Source: Fibrobacterota bacterium
GTDB taxonomy: Bacteria > Fibrobacterota > Chitinivibrionia > Chitinivibrionales > Chitinispirillaceae
DNA: 64,000 nucleotides
NCBI GenBank assembly: GCA_023412475.1
Contig: JAEYNR010000006.1
Coordinates: 198,161 to 262,160, forward strand
Reading direction: 5' to 3'
Part shown: one piece after another, positions 29,731-38,621 of the stretch
Numbering within the stretch: position 1 is the first letter of the stretch
Layout of the letters: every line of letters starts with the position of its first letter
The notes under the pieces: model-generated
The model's database searches: none
What the model saw: only the letters and a program-made list of their open reading frames with translations
What the model was told of the DNA's origin: nothing
Program-made: the position numbers and the translations under genes

Positions 29731-29925
29731 TTATGAAAGTATCTGCCTTACTCTTCCTACACTGCCATCCTCTAATCTTACCTTTATTCCGTGAGGATGA
29801 GTTGGGGAGTTAGTCAGAATATCTTTCACTACACCTCTTGTTAACGCACCACTCTTCTGGTCCTTTTTTAAAACAATCATCACTTCGAGTCCAGGAACAA
29901 TTTTATTTCTATTTTGACCATCCAT
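29731..29925 (-). CDS. YwbE family protein
   Basis: A 64-residue protein of the YwbE (DUF2196) family. The block GLEVMIVLKKDQKSGALTRG and the later HPHGIKVRLEDGSVGRVRQI are the family signature; it is a small KOW-like beta-barrel fold of unknown role. Members often occur beside DEAD-box helicases, as here, 65 bases upstream of the rhlE-like gene. Confidence 0.88.
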   Translation of the reverse strand: MDGQNRNKIVPGLEVMIVLKKDQKSGALTRGVVKDILTNSPTHPHGIKVRLEDGSVGRVRQILS

Positions 29926-30185
29926 ACTGTTTTTTTCTTTCTGATTAACGATGGTGTGCCATTTAAAACTTTAATACACTACCATCTCATTTCAACAATA
30001 AAAATCAAACAATTGTGCACAATCGCAAGATTTTAGCCATTTTTTTTCAGATCATCAGGTTTAAAGAATCGGATTTAAGACCATTACTTTCACATTCTTT
30101 TGAGGAGTTGATAACCCCCCAAAAAAACTTCGGTTTTACTCACCATAAAACTCTGGTAACCAGAATATACTATTTTTGACTGGTT

Positions 30186-31292
30186 TTATTTAATTGTCGA
30201 ATTAACCACAGTTTTTTTAGTATCCGTATGCATGGAAATAGCCGGCAGGGTATACCATGAGCCACCGATATTGTTCTGAATAACAGAATTTTCTATATGA
30301 ATACTGCCGCTATGATCGTTTGAAACAAAGAATATGGCAGATCCATGGGTATTTACACTATTATATTCTATTCTTGACCCATAAATTGAAAGTGTCATAA
30401 AGTTACCATCATTGTAAATTGCTCCGCCACTACCACCTCCGGGAGTATTTTCTTTTGCCGGATTTCCACCACTTCCAAGTGCTTTATTGTATGAAAACAA
30501 ACAATTGTATATAGCCCATGATACACCGATACTGCTGATAGCCCCACCATTGGCTCCCTTGTTTCCGTATCCTTCTGCACCACCGAATGTACAATTAACA
30601 AGATACACAGGCAAATCATTATACTGGTCAAATACTCTTATAGCAGCTCCACCTACATCGGGACCATTTCGTTTACATCCATTATTAAAAAACCTGCAAT
30701 TTACTGCCTTGAAACGTCCTCCTCGAATCCATATTGCCCCTCCACCATCGAATTTAGTTTCTGATGTTGAATTTCCATCAACAAAGGTCAGGTTCTGGAC
30801 AGTTAATCTGGGCGTTTCCTGATTATTACAGTGAGAAGTGGTCCAATGCTGTATTGAATCACATGTGTTCATGTAAAGAATTCGCCTTGCACCGCAACCA
30901 CTGAGAGTTACCATTCCCCCACCATCGATGACTATATAGTCTGATGCATCATTAAACACTTTCGCTGTTTTTTCAAGCATAATAGTAACTGGCGATCCAC
31001 CAGAATTAAAGGTAATTACTCCACCCCTGGCAACTGCATCTATAAAATTATCAGATGTTACACTTTCAGGTGTACCTGTTCCAACTATAATATCGGGATC
31101 TAAAACATCTTCCAGCCCGGCTGGTTCGGGTATGGGGTAGTTTCCTGACTGGTTACCGGCGGCTGGCCCGTTTACAGGATTTGTAAGAGGATTCGGTACT
31201 TCAACAATTTTTAAATTATCCGATGTATTGCAAAAACAGATAACTATTAAGAAAATAAGAAAGTTAAGACATTTTGCATTTGAAATATGCAT
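30186..31292 (-). CDS. Parallel beta-helix lipoprotein (polymorphic-membrane-protein-like repeats)
   Basis: A 368-residue exported protein. The N-terminus (LNFLIFLIVIC) ends in a lipobox-like Cys, suggesting a lipoprotein. The body is a right-handed beta-helix of short repeats of the GGAI[W/S/Y] and NCxF type (GGGAIWIRGG, GGAISSIGVSW, GGAIYNDGNF, GSAIFF), the pattern of polymorphic-membrane-protein or pectate-lyase-like surface proteins. There is no catalytic signature, so binding is as likely as cleavage. It ends abruptly after a helix turn (VVNSTIK) without the usual C-terminal tail, so it may be truncated. IS91-like relics begin 170 bases upstream of its start. Confidence 0.7.
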   Translation of the reverse strand: MHISNAKCLNFLIFLIVICFCNTSDNLKIVEVPNPLTNPVNGPAAGNQSGNYPIPEPAGLEDVLDPDIIVGTGTPESVTSDNFIDAVARGGVITFNSGGSPVTIMLEKTAKVFNDASDYIVIDGGGMVTLSGCGARRILYMNTCDSIQHWTTSHCNNQETPRLTVQNLTFVDGNSTSETKFDGGGAIWIRGGRFKAVNCRFFNNGCKRNGPDVGGAAIRVFDQYNDLPVYLVNCTFGGAEGYGNKGANGGAISSIGVSWAIYNCLFSYNKALGSGGNPAKENTPGGGSGGAIYNDGNFMTLSIYGSRIEYNSVNTHGSAIFFVSNDHSGSIHIENSVIQNNIGGSWYTLPAISMHTDTKKTVVNSTIK

Positions 31293-31315
31293 AAACTCTA
31301 CCTCATTTCAAAATA

Positions 31316-31365
31316 AACTCAGTCAAATTACTACCCCCAGAGGTGCGGTAATTCTTGTTTTTGTG
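31316..31365. repeat. Dispersed repeat, second copy of 25,659-25,705
   Basis: Shares AAATTACT, AGAGG, CGGTAATTC and TGTTTTTGT in the same order as the copy at 25,659-25,705. It lies near the IS91-like relic and may be part of its boundary or a small palindromic repeat. Confidence 0.4.
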
Positions 31366-31459
31366 GGCTCTATCCAGTGCATTCTTGTCGTTAACCCAAG
31401 GTTGCAGACAAGATGCCTGAATCATCTGTAAGTAAAAAATAATCCTGCGCAACCAGTCA

Positions 31460-31760
31460 GTTCTCGACATGCCGTATCGGGACACCCCAGACATACCAGC
31501 CAAAAATGCAAAATGGCCTGGGAGTCGCTGCTAAAGGCATATATGAAGTCGCCAAATTGTAGTACACTAAATACTGCGTACCATTAAGCTCATAAATTTT
31601 AAAGAATGCGATGGCATAATTGAGCGAATTCTCAAACATTGCGGCAAGTGGAAGGCTGCTCATTGAACGTTCACTGCACATCCCTGGTGACTACCCACTG
31701 GTGAGGGTTGCCGAAGAACCATTACTGGATTACAGTTTCTTTGATCATAACTGCGTGTAA
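31460..31760 (+). mobile_element. IS91-like transposase 3' relic (copy B)
   Basis: The best-preserved of four related fragments. Frame fragments read KMAWESLLKAYMKSP (31,510-31,560), then IIERILKHCGKWKAAH (31,615-31,665), then EEPLLDYSFFDHNCV and a stop (31,712-31,760). In IS91-type rolling-circle transposases the corresponding order is W-x-x-L-[IL]-x-x-[VA]-Y, IERIL-x-H-x-x-x-W, and a terminal DY-x-FFD. The motifs are spread over several frames with stops, so the element is dead. No 5' part of the transposase (HUH motif) was found here. Confidence 0.6.
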
Positions 31761-32014
31761 TTCCTGCCACTGCTACTTTAGCTTAATATACAAGTCTTGG
31801 CTCCACTATTACCAAATTCGATTAAATACTTATTGGAGATGAGTGTTTTTGGGATTAATAAATGCTCAACATTGAGCTACAGGCACATAACAACACACTC
31901 AGATTTCTTGCTCCCGAATATTTAATATCCTATTTTAATTTTACTTGTATAATATGTTTTCTTATAAGCTTATTATCGTAGATGATGGCAAGATGAGGAT
32001 CGGGCTGTGTAGAA
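31761..32014. other. AT-rich spacer between relic and small frame
   Basis: About 250 bases with no gene or clear signal. It lies between IS91-like relic copy B and the 97-codon frame at 32,015. Confidence 0.35.
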
Positions 32015-32308
32015 TTGCTGGGAAGAGTAAAAATAAAGGATACCGGTCTTTCTAAAAATTGTGAAGAATCTGATGTACTGAAAAATCTCAGACGGGAAGC
32101 GTGTGCTGTGGGGGCTGATATTATCAATATAGTCGCTGAAAAAAGAGCAGATGTTTTGAGTACATGTTATAGAGTTAATGCAGAACTGTTAAAATCAAAA
32201 GATAGTCAATATACTGAAGGCCTGCAATCCGGTTATGAATATAAATCCAAAAATGTAGATAGTAGAGTTCGAGAAGATAAAAAAAGAAAGAGAGGTATGT
32301 TTATTTAA
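32015..32308 (+). CDS. Small protein of unknown function, possibly a truncated lipoprotein
   Basis: 97 codons: GRVKIKDTGLSKNCEESDVLKNLRREACAVGADIINIVAEKRADVLSTCYRVNAELL. The spacing of a conserved-looking Cys and the A-x-x-x-GA-x-x-INI pattern resembles small exported lipoproteins, but no signal peptide is present from this start and there is no good ribosome binding site. It is bounded on both sides by IS91-like relics, so it may be a 5'-truncated remnant. Confidence 0.35.
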   Translation: MLGRVKIKDTGLSKNCEESDVLKNLRREACAVGADIINIVAEKRADVLSTCYRVNAELLKSKDSQYTEGLQSGYEYKSKNVDSRVREDKKRKRGMFI

Positions 32309-32336
32309 TTGAATGAATAATATCGAAGACAAAAAA

Positions 32337-32590
32337 TTAGTTCCCGACATGCCGTATCGGGACACCCAGTACCGGCCCAAAATGCCAAATGAACTGGGTG
32401 GCCGCTGATAAAGACCGAATATGAATTCGCCCCACTGCAGTGCACTATGTAGTGCTGAGTAACCATTGAGATTTAATACTATAGAAGTCAATGTCGTGAT
32501 TGAGCGAATTCTCAAAAAATTGTGGCAAGTGGATGGAGGCTAATTACTCGTTCACCATCCATCCCTTGTACTACTTCACCAGTGAGTTAC
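32337..32590 (+). mobile_element. IS91-like transposase 3' relic (copy C)
   Basis: Parallels copy B: an identical 20-bp block occurs at 32,347-32,366 and 31,467-31,486. Frame scraps read QMNWVAADKD and VIERILKKLW, and the end is more decayed. It lies about 250 bases upstream of echA. Confidence 0.5.
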
Positions 32591-32838
32591 ACAATTCAAT
32601 TGCTTTTCGGACCGATTTTGGTTATATTTGATGCCAGTTTATTCAAAGGCTTTCAAATGCATAACATTTCGATACATAATTTCTTGGATTATTACAAAGA
32701 AAATGCCATCGAATTGTTTAGTGCCAGAGATCGTTTTCTGATGAATAAACAGAGAAAATCGCTTCTTTACAAGAGCACGCATTTTAGATACCCCACTTTA
32801 GGCCAACCCTGTTAAAATTTTTCCAATAGATACAAGCT

Positions 32839-34719
32839 ATGTCCACACCTTTATTTTTAATTGCATTTCCATTATTTATTTCTGTTATCCTTTTATTTCT
32901 TAAAAACAACACTGCACGATTTGCGGTAGTGTTCACTTCCTTTTTAGTTCTTTTGGCGGCATCAATACAACTTGCAGTTGATTATTTTAAAAGTGATATG
33001 CAATTCCTGACAGTACCCTGGGACTTTGCAGATCATGCCATACTTGCAGTTGAGGTTTTACTCTCTTTATATGTGTTATCCATCGGAATACGCAATAAAC
33101 AAAAGCTTGTTTCGTTGTTTGTTGTAATCCAGTTATTACCGCTCTTGTGGTTTGAACTTAAAGGTCCTCATATAGAAATAGAAAAAACGCTTGTTGTTGA
33201 TCGTTTGTCTGTAGTAATGGCATTGATAATTGGTATTGTAGGTGGAATTATCAGCATCTATTCGCTTGGATACATGCGGGAATTTCATGAACAACACCAC
33301 AAAGAATACCGGGATAAACGCTGCTTTTTCTTTTTTGTCGTTTTCGCATTTCTGGGAGCGATGTACGGAATTATTTTTTCAAACAATCTTCGCTGGCTCT
33401 ATTTCTTCTGGGAAATAACCTCGGTAAGCTCTTTTCTACTAATCGGTTATAAAGGTACAACGGAATCGATAAAAAATGCATTTTTAGCGTTACGGCTCAA
33501 CCTCCTTGGCGGAGTCGGTTTTGCAGCCGCAATCATTTATCTGCAAACCCGCGTCGGCATTCTCGAACTTGACAAAGTTATGTTTTCAACAAAAGCAACC
33601 GTTCTGCTGCCAGTTGCTCTGATGTGCTTTGCCGGTTTGGCGAAATCTGCACAGTTACCTTTTTCCAAATGGCTGCTTGGGGCCATGGTTGCGCCGTCTC
33701 CAGTTTCGGCTTTATTGCATTCAAGCACGATGGTAAAAGCCGGCGTTTATCTGATTTTACGATTTGCCGGAGTTCTGGAAGGAACCTTTGCTGGATTCAT
33801 GATTGCACTTGTTGGTGGAATCACATTTCTTATCTGCTCATGTATCGCAGTCAGCCAGAGCGATGCAAAAAAGGTTCTTGCTTATTCGACAATTGCCAAT
33901 CTCGGCCTGATAGTTCTCTGTGCCGGTCTTGGTACCTATGAAGCTGTGTGGGCTGCTATTTTACTTATAATTTTTCATGCAGTTGCCAAATGCCTGCTGT
34001 TTTTGTGTGTCGGTGTTGCTGAGCATAAAATCCATAGCCGTGATATTGAAGACATGGCAGGACTCATCATTACCATGCCAAAATTATCCATTATGATGCA
34101 GATCGGAATGGCAGGGATGTTTCTGGCACCATTCGGAATGCTTATCAGTAAATGGGCTGTTTTGCAGGCGCTTGTGGATTTCAATCCACTATTAGCAGTA
34201 TTTGTCATCTTCGGATCTTCAGCTACCTTATTATACTGGGTTAAGTGGATGGGACGTTTGCTGACTGTTGTGGGTAAACAGGATGAGCTCGAGGGAACTG
34301 TCCACCGGACTGAATGGTTTTCTATGGGCGCTCTGGCATTTTTGACTATTGGCGTTTGCGGCTTTTTCCCTCTTGTAGCACATTCATTTGTAGAACCATA
34401 TATTGAAGAAATTTATCACTGCACCGTTGATATGGGACATGGCAATATAACGATCATGCTAATAATGCTGGCGATGGTTGCTTTATTCCCATTAAGCTTT
34501 TTTAGGTATGGAAAAAGCGTAAAAGTTGTTGACGCATATCTTGGTGGTACAAACACTCCGCAAGGAATAGATTTTTATAATTCGTTCAACGCATCACAGC
34601 AGATGTATATGAAAAGTTACTATATGCATGAATTTTTTAATGAAAAGAAATTATTGCTTATAGGAATTGCTGTAAGTACCGTATTAATTCTTATTTCAGT
34701 GGTGTCGCCAATATGCTGA
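32839..34719 (+). CDS. echA: Ech hydrogenase subunit EchA (NuoL/HyfB-like antiporter-type membrane subunit)
   Basis: A 626-residue polytopic inner-membrane protein of the NuoL/MrpA type, the ion-translocating subunit of energy-converting hydrogenase. About 14-16 hydrophobic helices are seen. The core block SAQLPFSKWLLGAMVAPSPVSALLHSSTMVKAGVYL (residues about 270-305) is the strongly conserved family region with Lys and His residues of the ion channel, and YFFWEITSVSSF matches the conserved Glu helix. It starts the run echABCDEF; its stop overlaps echB by 7 bases. IS91-like relics lie just upstream. Na+ or H+ use is not decidable here. Confidence 0.9.
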   Translation: MSTPLFLIAFPLFISVILLFLKNNTARFAVVFTSFLVLLAASIQLAVDYFKSDMQFLTVPWDFADHAILAVEVLLSLYVLSIGIRNKQKLVSLFVVIQLLPLLWFELKGPHIEIEKTLVVDRLSVVMALIIGIVGGIISIYSLGYMREFHEQHHKEYRDKRCFFFFVVFAFLGAMYGIIFSNNLRWLYFFWEITSVSSFLLIGYKGTTESIKNAFLALRLNLLGGVGFAAAIIYLQTRVGILELDKVMFSTKATVLLPVALMCFAGLAKSAQLPFSKWLLGAMVAPSPVSALLHSSTMVKAGVYLILRFAGVLEGTFAGFMIALVGGITFLICSCIAVSQSDAKKVLAYSTIANLGLIVLCAGLGTYEAVWAAILLIIFHAVAKCLLFLCVGVAEHKIHSRDIEDMAGLIITMPKLSIMMQIGMAGMFLAPFGMLISKWAVLQALVDFNPLLAVFVIFGSSATLLYWVKWMGRLLTVVGKQDELEGTVHRTEWFSMGALAFLTIGVCGFFPLVAHSFVEPYIEEIYHCTVDMGHGNITIMLIMLAMVALFPLSFFRYGKSVKVVDAYLGGTNTPQGIDFYNSFNASQQMYMKSYYMHEFFNEKKLLLIGIAVSTVLILISVVSPIC

Positions 34720-35567
34720 AAATTTTATTTGTCATTCTATATGTAATCATCGCTCCACTTCTTGGTGGCCTTATGGCCGGGATCGATCGGAAAATAACAT
34801 CACGCCTGCAGGGGCGAGTTGGCCCACCGGTTTTCCAGCCGTTTTATGATGTACTGAAACTCTTTAAAAAAGAGACCATGGTTGTACGTCGGTCACAAAA
34901 TTTTTATGTTCTTTTTTCTCTCATCCTTGTCATTTTTACAACTGGGTTATTTGCCTGGGGGGCAAATATTCTTCTTGTCATTTTTGCACTTACTCTTTCG
35001 AGCATCTTTTTTGTTCTCGGTGGCTTTAAAGCCAGTTCACCATACAGTTTTATCGGTTCGCAACGGGAGCTTATACAGATCGCTTCCTATGAACCAGCGG
35101 TACTGCTGTCGGCTATTGGCATGTATATGGTGACGGACAGTTTCAACATCATGACAATTTTTATCTACAATAAGCCCTTGTACATACCACTTGCCGGAAT
35201 TGTACTGTCATACCTGTTTATTCTACCCATTAAATTACGCAAATCTCCCTTTGATCTCTCCACTTCTCATCACGCACACCAGGAGCTTGTAAAAGGAATC
35301 ACCACAGAATTCTCAGGCAGGGCACTCGCCCTGATCGAAATTACTCACTGGTATGAGAGTACAATCGCACTTGGAATCGTTTTTCTGTTTTTTTCACCAA
35401 ACATCCTTACGGGTGTGCTTGCTGCAGCAGTGGTTTATTTTCTGATGATCATTGTTGATAACTCTTTCGCTCGTGTTAAATGGCAGAAAGCATTTTCAAG
35501 TTCCTGGCTTGTCGCCTTGATTCTTGGAGTTGGAAACATTATCATCTTATCCTGTTTGTCGAAATAA
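34713..35567 (+). CDS. echB: Ech hydrogenase subunit EchB (NuoH-like membrane subunit)
   Basis: A 284-residue membrane protein of the NuoH/HycD family that anchors the hydrophilic arm. Conserved landmarks are GIDRKITSRLQGRVGPP (the ERK/GRxGP loop near residues 24-42), IGSQRELIQIASYEP (quinone-site-like Glu loop, residues about 110-125) and PFDLSTSHHAHQELVKG. Around eight TM helices are predicted by eye. It overlaps echA by 7 bases and is followed by echC after only two bases, so translation is coupled. Confidence 0.92.
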   Translation: MLKILFVILYVIIAPLLGGLMAGIDRKITSRLQGRVGPPVFQPFYDVLKLFKKETMVVRRSQNFYVLFSLILVIFTTGLFAWGANILLVIFALTLSSIFFVLGGFKASSPYSFIGSQRELIQIASYEPAVLLSAIGMYMVTDSFNIMTIFIYNKPLYIPLAGIVLSYLFILPIKLRKSPFDLSTSHHAHQELVKGITTEFSGRALALIEITHWYESTIALGIVFLFFSPNILTGVLAAAVVYFLMIIVDNSFARVKWQKAFSSSWLVALILGVGNIIILSCLSK

Positions 35568-35569
35568 TT

Positions 35570-36472
35570 ATGTTAAAGAAATCACCATGGGTAATTCATT
35601 ACGACGCCTCCAGCTGTAATGGCTGCGATATTGAAGTGTTAGCCTGTCTTATGCCTACCTTTGATGTAGAGCGGCTTGGAATAATCAACGTTGGAAATCC
35701 CAAGCATGCAGACATATTTCTGGTTACCGGTTCGGTAAACGAAGCTAATAAAGAGATTATTCAAAACATATACAATCAAATGCCAGACCCCAAAGTCGTT
35801 GTCGCCATAGGTATATGTGCCTGTACCGGAGGTATCTTTGCAGAATGTTACAATGTCTCGGGTGGAGTAGATAATATTTTGCCTGTAGATGTGTATGTTC
35901 CCGGTTGTGCTGCACGCCCCGAAGCTATTATTGAAGGTGTTGCCAAAGGATTGGAAATCCTTGAAGAGAAGAGAAAGAAACTTCACTGTATGTCAAAGGG
36001 ACTTGAAGAATTGACCATCACTCAAGCAGATCCCTCTGAAGTAGCTGAAATTCTATATGTGCAACATCTTGCATTTCAAAGTGAAGCTGAAATCTACAAT
36101 GATTTTTCCCTCTCACCGCTGCGTCAAACAATGGATGAAATTAAAGAAGATTTCAAAAACCGAACATTCTTTAAAGCTGTAATGAATTATACAATTGTAG
36201 GCATTGCGCGTTCCCGGATGGAAGGAAATGTCTGCTATATCGGTCGTCTCGCAGTTAACCCGGTGTATCAAAACATGGGAATCGGAAAAAAACTTCTCCA
36301 GGCAGTAGAATACCACTTCAACACTGCCGACTTGTTCCAGGTGTACACCAGTCATCGGAGCAAACGTAATATCTATATTTTTGAACGCCAGGGATACACC
36401 TGGTTCAAAAAGGAGAGGGTCTCGGAACGCAGGGAACGTATATACTTTCAAAAGAAAAATATGAAGGATTGA
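35570..36472 (+). CDS. echC: Ech hydrogenase small subunit EchC fused to a GNAT acetyltransferase domain
   Basis: A 300-residue protein in two parts. Residues about 1-140 are a NuoB-like small subunit carrying one [4Fe-4S] cluster: DASSCNGCDIEVLAC, GICACTGG and VYVPGCAARPEAI supply the cluster cysteines. Residues about 150-300 are a GNAT-type N-acetyltransferase domain, with RLAVNPVYQNMGIGKKLLQ as the acetyl-CoA loop and FERQGYTWFKKE as the end of the fold. Stand-alone EchC proteins are about 140-150 residues, so this is a genuine fusion in one frame. ATG 35570 sits two bases after the echB stop; an in-frame upstream start would run deep into echB. The role of the GNAT half is unknown. Confidence 0.88.
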   Translation: MLKKSPWVIHYDASSCNGCDIEVLACLMPTFDVERLGIINVGNPKHADIFLVTGSVNEANKEIIQNIYNQMPDPKVVVAIGICACTGGIFAECYNVSGGVDNILPVDVYVPGCAARPEAIIEGVAKGLEILEEKRKKLHCMSKGLEELTITQADPSEVAEILYVQHLAFQSEAEIYNDFSLSPLRQTMDEIKEDFKNRTFFKAVMNYTIVGIARSRMEGNVCYIGRLAVNPVYQNMGIGKKLLQAVEYHFNTADLFQVYTSHRSKRNIYIFERQGYTWFKKERVSERRERIYFQKKNMKD

Positions 36473-36475
36473 TTT

Positions 36476-36835
36476 ATGATTAACCAACATAATCTGATCA
36501 CGATCAATGCCGATGAATTAGTATCACAAGTAGAGAAACTTAAAAATTCCGGTCATCGCCTGATACAGATTTGCTGTGCAAAGATCGCAGATATCATTGA
36601 GGTTAACTACTCTTTTGATATTAACTACTCATTCTCAAATCTACGTGTCATATTACCATCAAGCGGGCCTCGCATTGACAGTGTCAGCGCAGTTTATCTT
36701 CAGGCGCTCCTTTATGAGAACGAAATGCACGATCTCTTTGGGGTCGAGGTGAAAAATATGGCTATCGATTACAAAGGTACGTTTTACCGTACTTCAATCA
36801 AGACTCCTTTTAATCCACCGACTGACAAGGCGTAA
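36476..36835 (+). CDS. echD: Ech hydrogenase subunit EchD (NuoC-like)
   Basis: A 119-residue protein of the NuoC/HycE N-terminal type that contacts the large subunit. The family landmark ALLYENEMHDLFGVEV lies at residues about 78-93. It is short, as in other Ech complexes, and has no cofactor motif. It begins three bases after echC and ends one base before echE. Confidence 0.88.
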   Translation: MINQHNLITINADELVSQVEKLKNSGHRLIQICCAKIADIIEVNYSFDINYSFSNLRVILPSSGPRIDSVSAVYLQALLYENEMHDLFGVEVKNMAIDYKGTFYRTSIKTPFNPPTDKA

Positions 36836-36836
36836 T

Positions 36837-37922
36837 ATGGAAGTTAAAAAGCGTACAATTATTCCCTTTGGTCCTCAACATCCGGTACTCCCGGAACCGA
36901 TACATCTTGACCTTGTTTTAGAAGATGAAAAGGTTGTTGAAGCTATTCCATCAATCGGATTCATTCACCGCGGATTGGAAAAGCTTGTTGAGAAAAAAGA
37001 TTTTATAGAATATGTTTACGTTGCTGAAAGAATCTGCGGAATCTGCAGCTTTATTCATGGCATGACATACTGTATTGCCGTTGAAGAGATAATGAAGCTT
37101 GATGTTCCTCAACGAGCCCACTTTTTAAGAGTTATATGGAGTGAACTGTCACGGATACACAGTCACCTGCTATGGCTTGGCCTGATGGCAGATGCCTTCG
37201 GATTTGAATCTTTATTCATGCAAAGCTGGCGCATTCGCGAAAGAATCCTTGATATCATAGAAGAAACAACCGGTGGCCGCGTAATTTTCGGTTCTTCAAA
37301 AGTAGGTGGAGTCAGACGAGATATTTCCAGAGAGAAAATGCAGGGAATCGTACGGCGGCTTAAAGCGTATGAGAAAGAGATTAAAGAACTTACAAATGTA
37401 TTTATCAGAGATGCCTCAGTTAAGCACCGCCTCTGCGGCGTTGGTATCGTTTCAAAAGAGGATGCTTATGCATTAGGAGCTGTAGGTCCAACAGCGCGTG
37501 GCAGTGGAGTCGTTTCTGATATGAGAAAGCTTGGTTATGCTGCATATAAAGAGATCGATTTTGAACCTATTGTCGAAAGTGCCGGAGATAGTTATGCACG
37601 TTGCCTGGTTCGAATGAAGGAGATCTTTCAATCGATCGATATTATTGCGCAGGCTACGGAAAAGATGGTTGATGGGCCAATTGACATTAAAGTAACCGGG
37701 ACTCCCAACGGGGAATATTTCGCTCGTTCCGAGCAACCGCGCGGTGAGGCCGTCTATTATATAAAAGCTAATGGGACTAAATTTCTCGATCGTGTTCGTG
37801 TTCGTACACCAACCTTTGCAAACATTGCACCACTTCTTAAAATAATCCCAGGGGCAAGCCTGGCCGATGTACCAGTGTTGGTCTTAACTATCGATCCTTG
37901 TATCAGTTGTACAGAGAGATAA
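36837..37922 (+). CDS. echE: Ech hydrogenase large subunit EchE (NiFe catalytic subunit)
   Basis: A 361-residue NuoD-like catalytic subunit. The four active-site cysteines are present: RICGIC (residues about 62-67) and DPCISC four residues before the end. The protein ends at CTER, so there is no C-terminal extension to be removed; known EchE and CooH subunits are like this and need no maturation protease. The GPQHPVLPEPI opening and MADAFGFESLFMQSWRIRERI helix match group 4 large subunits. The Ni and Fe ligands come from the HypA and HypCDEF maturation route; hypA and a hypC fusion lie downstream. Confidence 0.94.
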   Translation: MEVKKRTIIPFGPQHPVLPEPIHLDLVLEDEKVVEAIPSIGFIHRGLEKLVEKKDFIEYVYVAERICGICSFIHGMTYCIAVEEIMKLDVPQRAHFLRVIWSELSRIHSHLLWLGLMADAFGFESLFMQSWRIRERILDIIEETTGGRVIFGSSKVGGVRRDISREKMQGIVRRLKAYEKEIKELTNVFIRDASVKHRLCGVGIVSKEDAYALGAVGPTARGSGVVSDMRKLGYAAYKEIDFEPIVESAGDSYARCLVRMKEIFQSIDIIAQATEKMVDGPIDIKVTGTPNGEYFARSEQPRGEAVYYIKANGTKFLDRVRVRTPTFANIAPLLKIIPGASLADVPVLVLTIDPCISCTER

Positions 37923-37924
37923 TC

Positions 37925-38260
37925 ATGCATTTTTTTGTAATGTTAAAGACGCTATTCAAAAATCTTTTTTCAAAACCTGCCACAGTAAAGTTTCCTTTCG
38001 AACCACGTGAGTATCCAGCGGGTTCGCGTGGTCAGATCGCAATTGACACTTCAACATGTATTTTCTGCGGCCTTTGCCAGCGCAAATGCCCTACAGCCGC
38101 AATAACAGTGGTACGAGCTGAAAAAAACTGGTCCATAAAAAGGATGCAATGTATCAGTTGTGGGGCCTGTGTTGATGCCTGTCCGAAAGATTCACTTAAG
38201 CTCGACACAAAATATTACACCCCGGATGTAACTAAAAGAGAGGACACCTACAATGCATGA
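37925..38260 (+). CDS. echF: Ech hydrogenase ferredoxin subunit EchF (2[4Fe-4S])
   Basis: A 111-residue NuoI-like polyferredoxin that passes electrons from soluble ferredoxin to the NiFe site. Two classical motifs are present: CIFCGLCQRKCP and CISCGACVDACP. ATG 37925 is two bases after echE. The TGA overlaps hypA by 8 bases. Confidence 0.93.
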   Translation: MHFFVMLKTLFKNLFSKPATVKFPFEPREYPAGSRGQIAIDTSTCIFCGLCQRKCPTAAITVVRAEKNWSIKRMQCISCGACVDACPKDSLKLDTKYYTPDVTKREDTYNA

Positions 38261-38585
38261 GAATCATGCGGTTCAAAACCTTGTTAATCAGGCTATTGAA
38301 AAAGCAGGTACAAAAAGAGTCACTAAAGTCTGTTTCGGTCTTGGTGAACTGGTAGGATTTGATGATGAATCTATCAGCCTCTATTTCGAACAGATGACAT
38401 CAGGTACCCTGCTTGAAGGTGCTGAAATTGAAATTAAGCATTACCTGCCGAAACTTCAATGCAAAGATTGTTCTGTTGTCTTTGAAGATCCTGATCGAAA
38501 ATTCATCTGTCCCGCCTGCACAAGTACATCACTAACTCTTCAGAGTGGCAAAGAGTTTTTTCTCGAAAGTATTGAGACGGAATAA
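38253..38585 (+). CDS. hypA: HypA nickel metallochaperone
   Basis: A 110-residue hydrogenase nickel-insertion accessory protein. It opens MHENHAV rather than the common MHELSIA; His2 and Glu3, the nickel-site residues, are kept. The zinc site has CKDC and CPAC pairs. It starts inside the echF end (8-base overlap), so its synthesis is tied to the structural genes. No hypB is seen in the window. Confidence 0.93.
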   Translation: MHENHAVQNLVNQAIEKAGTKRVTKVCFGLGELVGFDDESISLYFEQMTSGTLLEGAEIEIKHYLPKLQCKDCSVVFEDPDRKFICPACTSTSLTLQSGKEFFLESIETE

Positions 38586-38621
38586 TTGAACAGTTTTTGT
38601 TCAGAGATGTAAGGTTCCACC

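Noticed and set aside
32522..32815. 97-codon frame upstream of echA
   Set aside because: It overlaps IS91-like relic C, lacks a ribosome binding site and has no family features.
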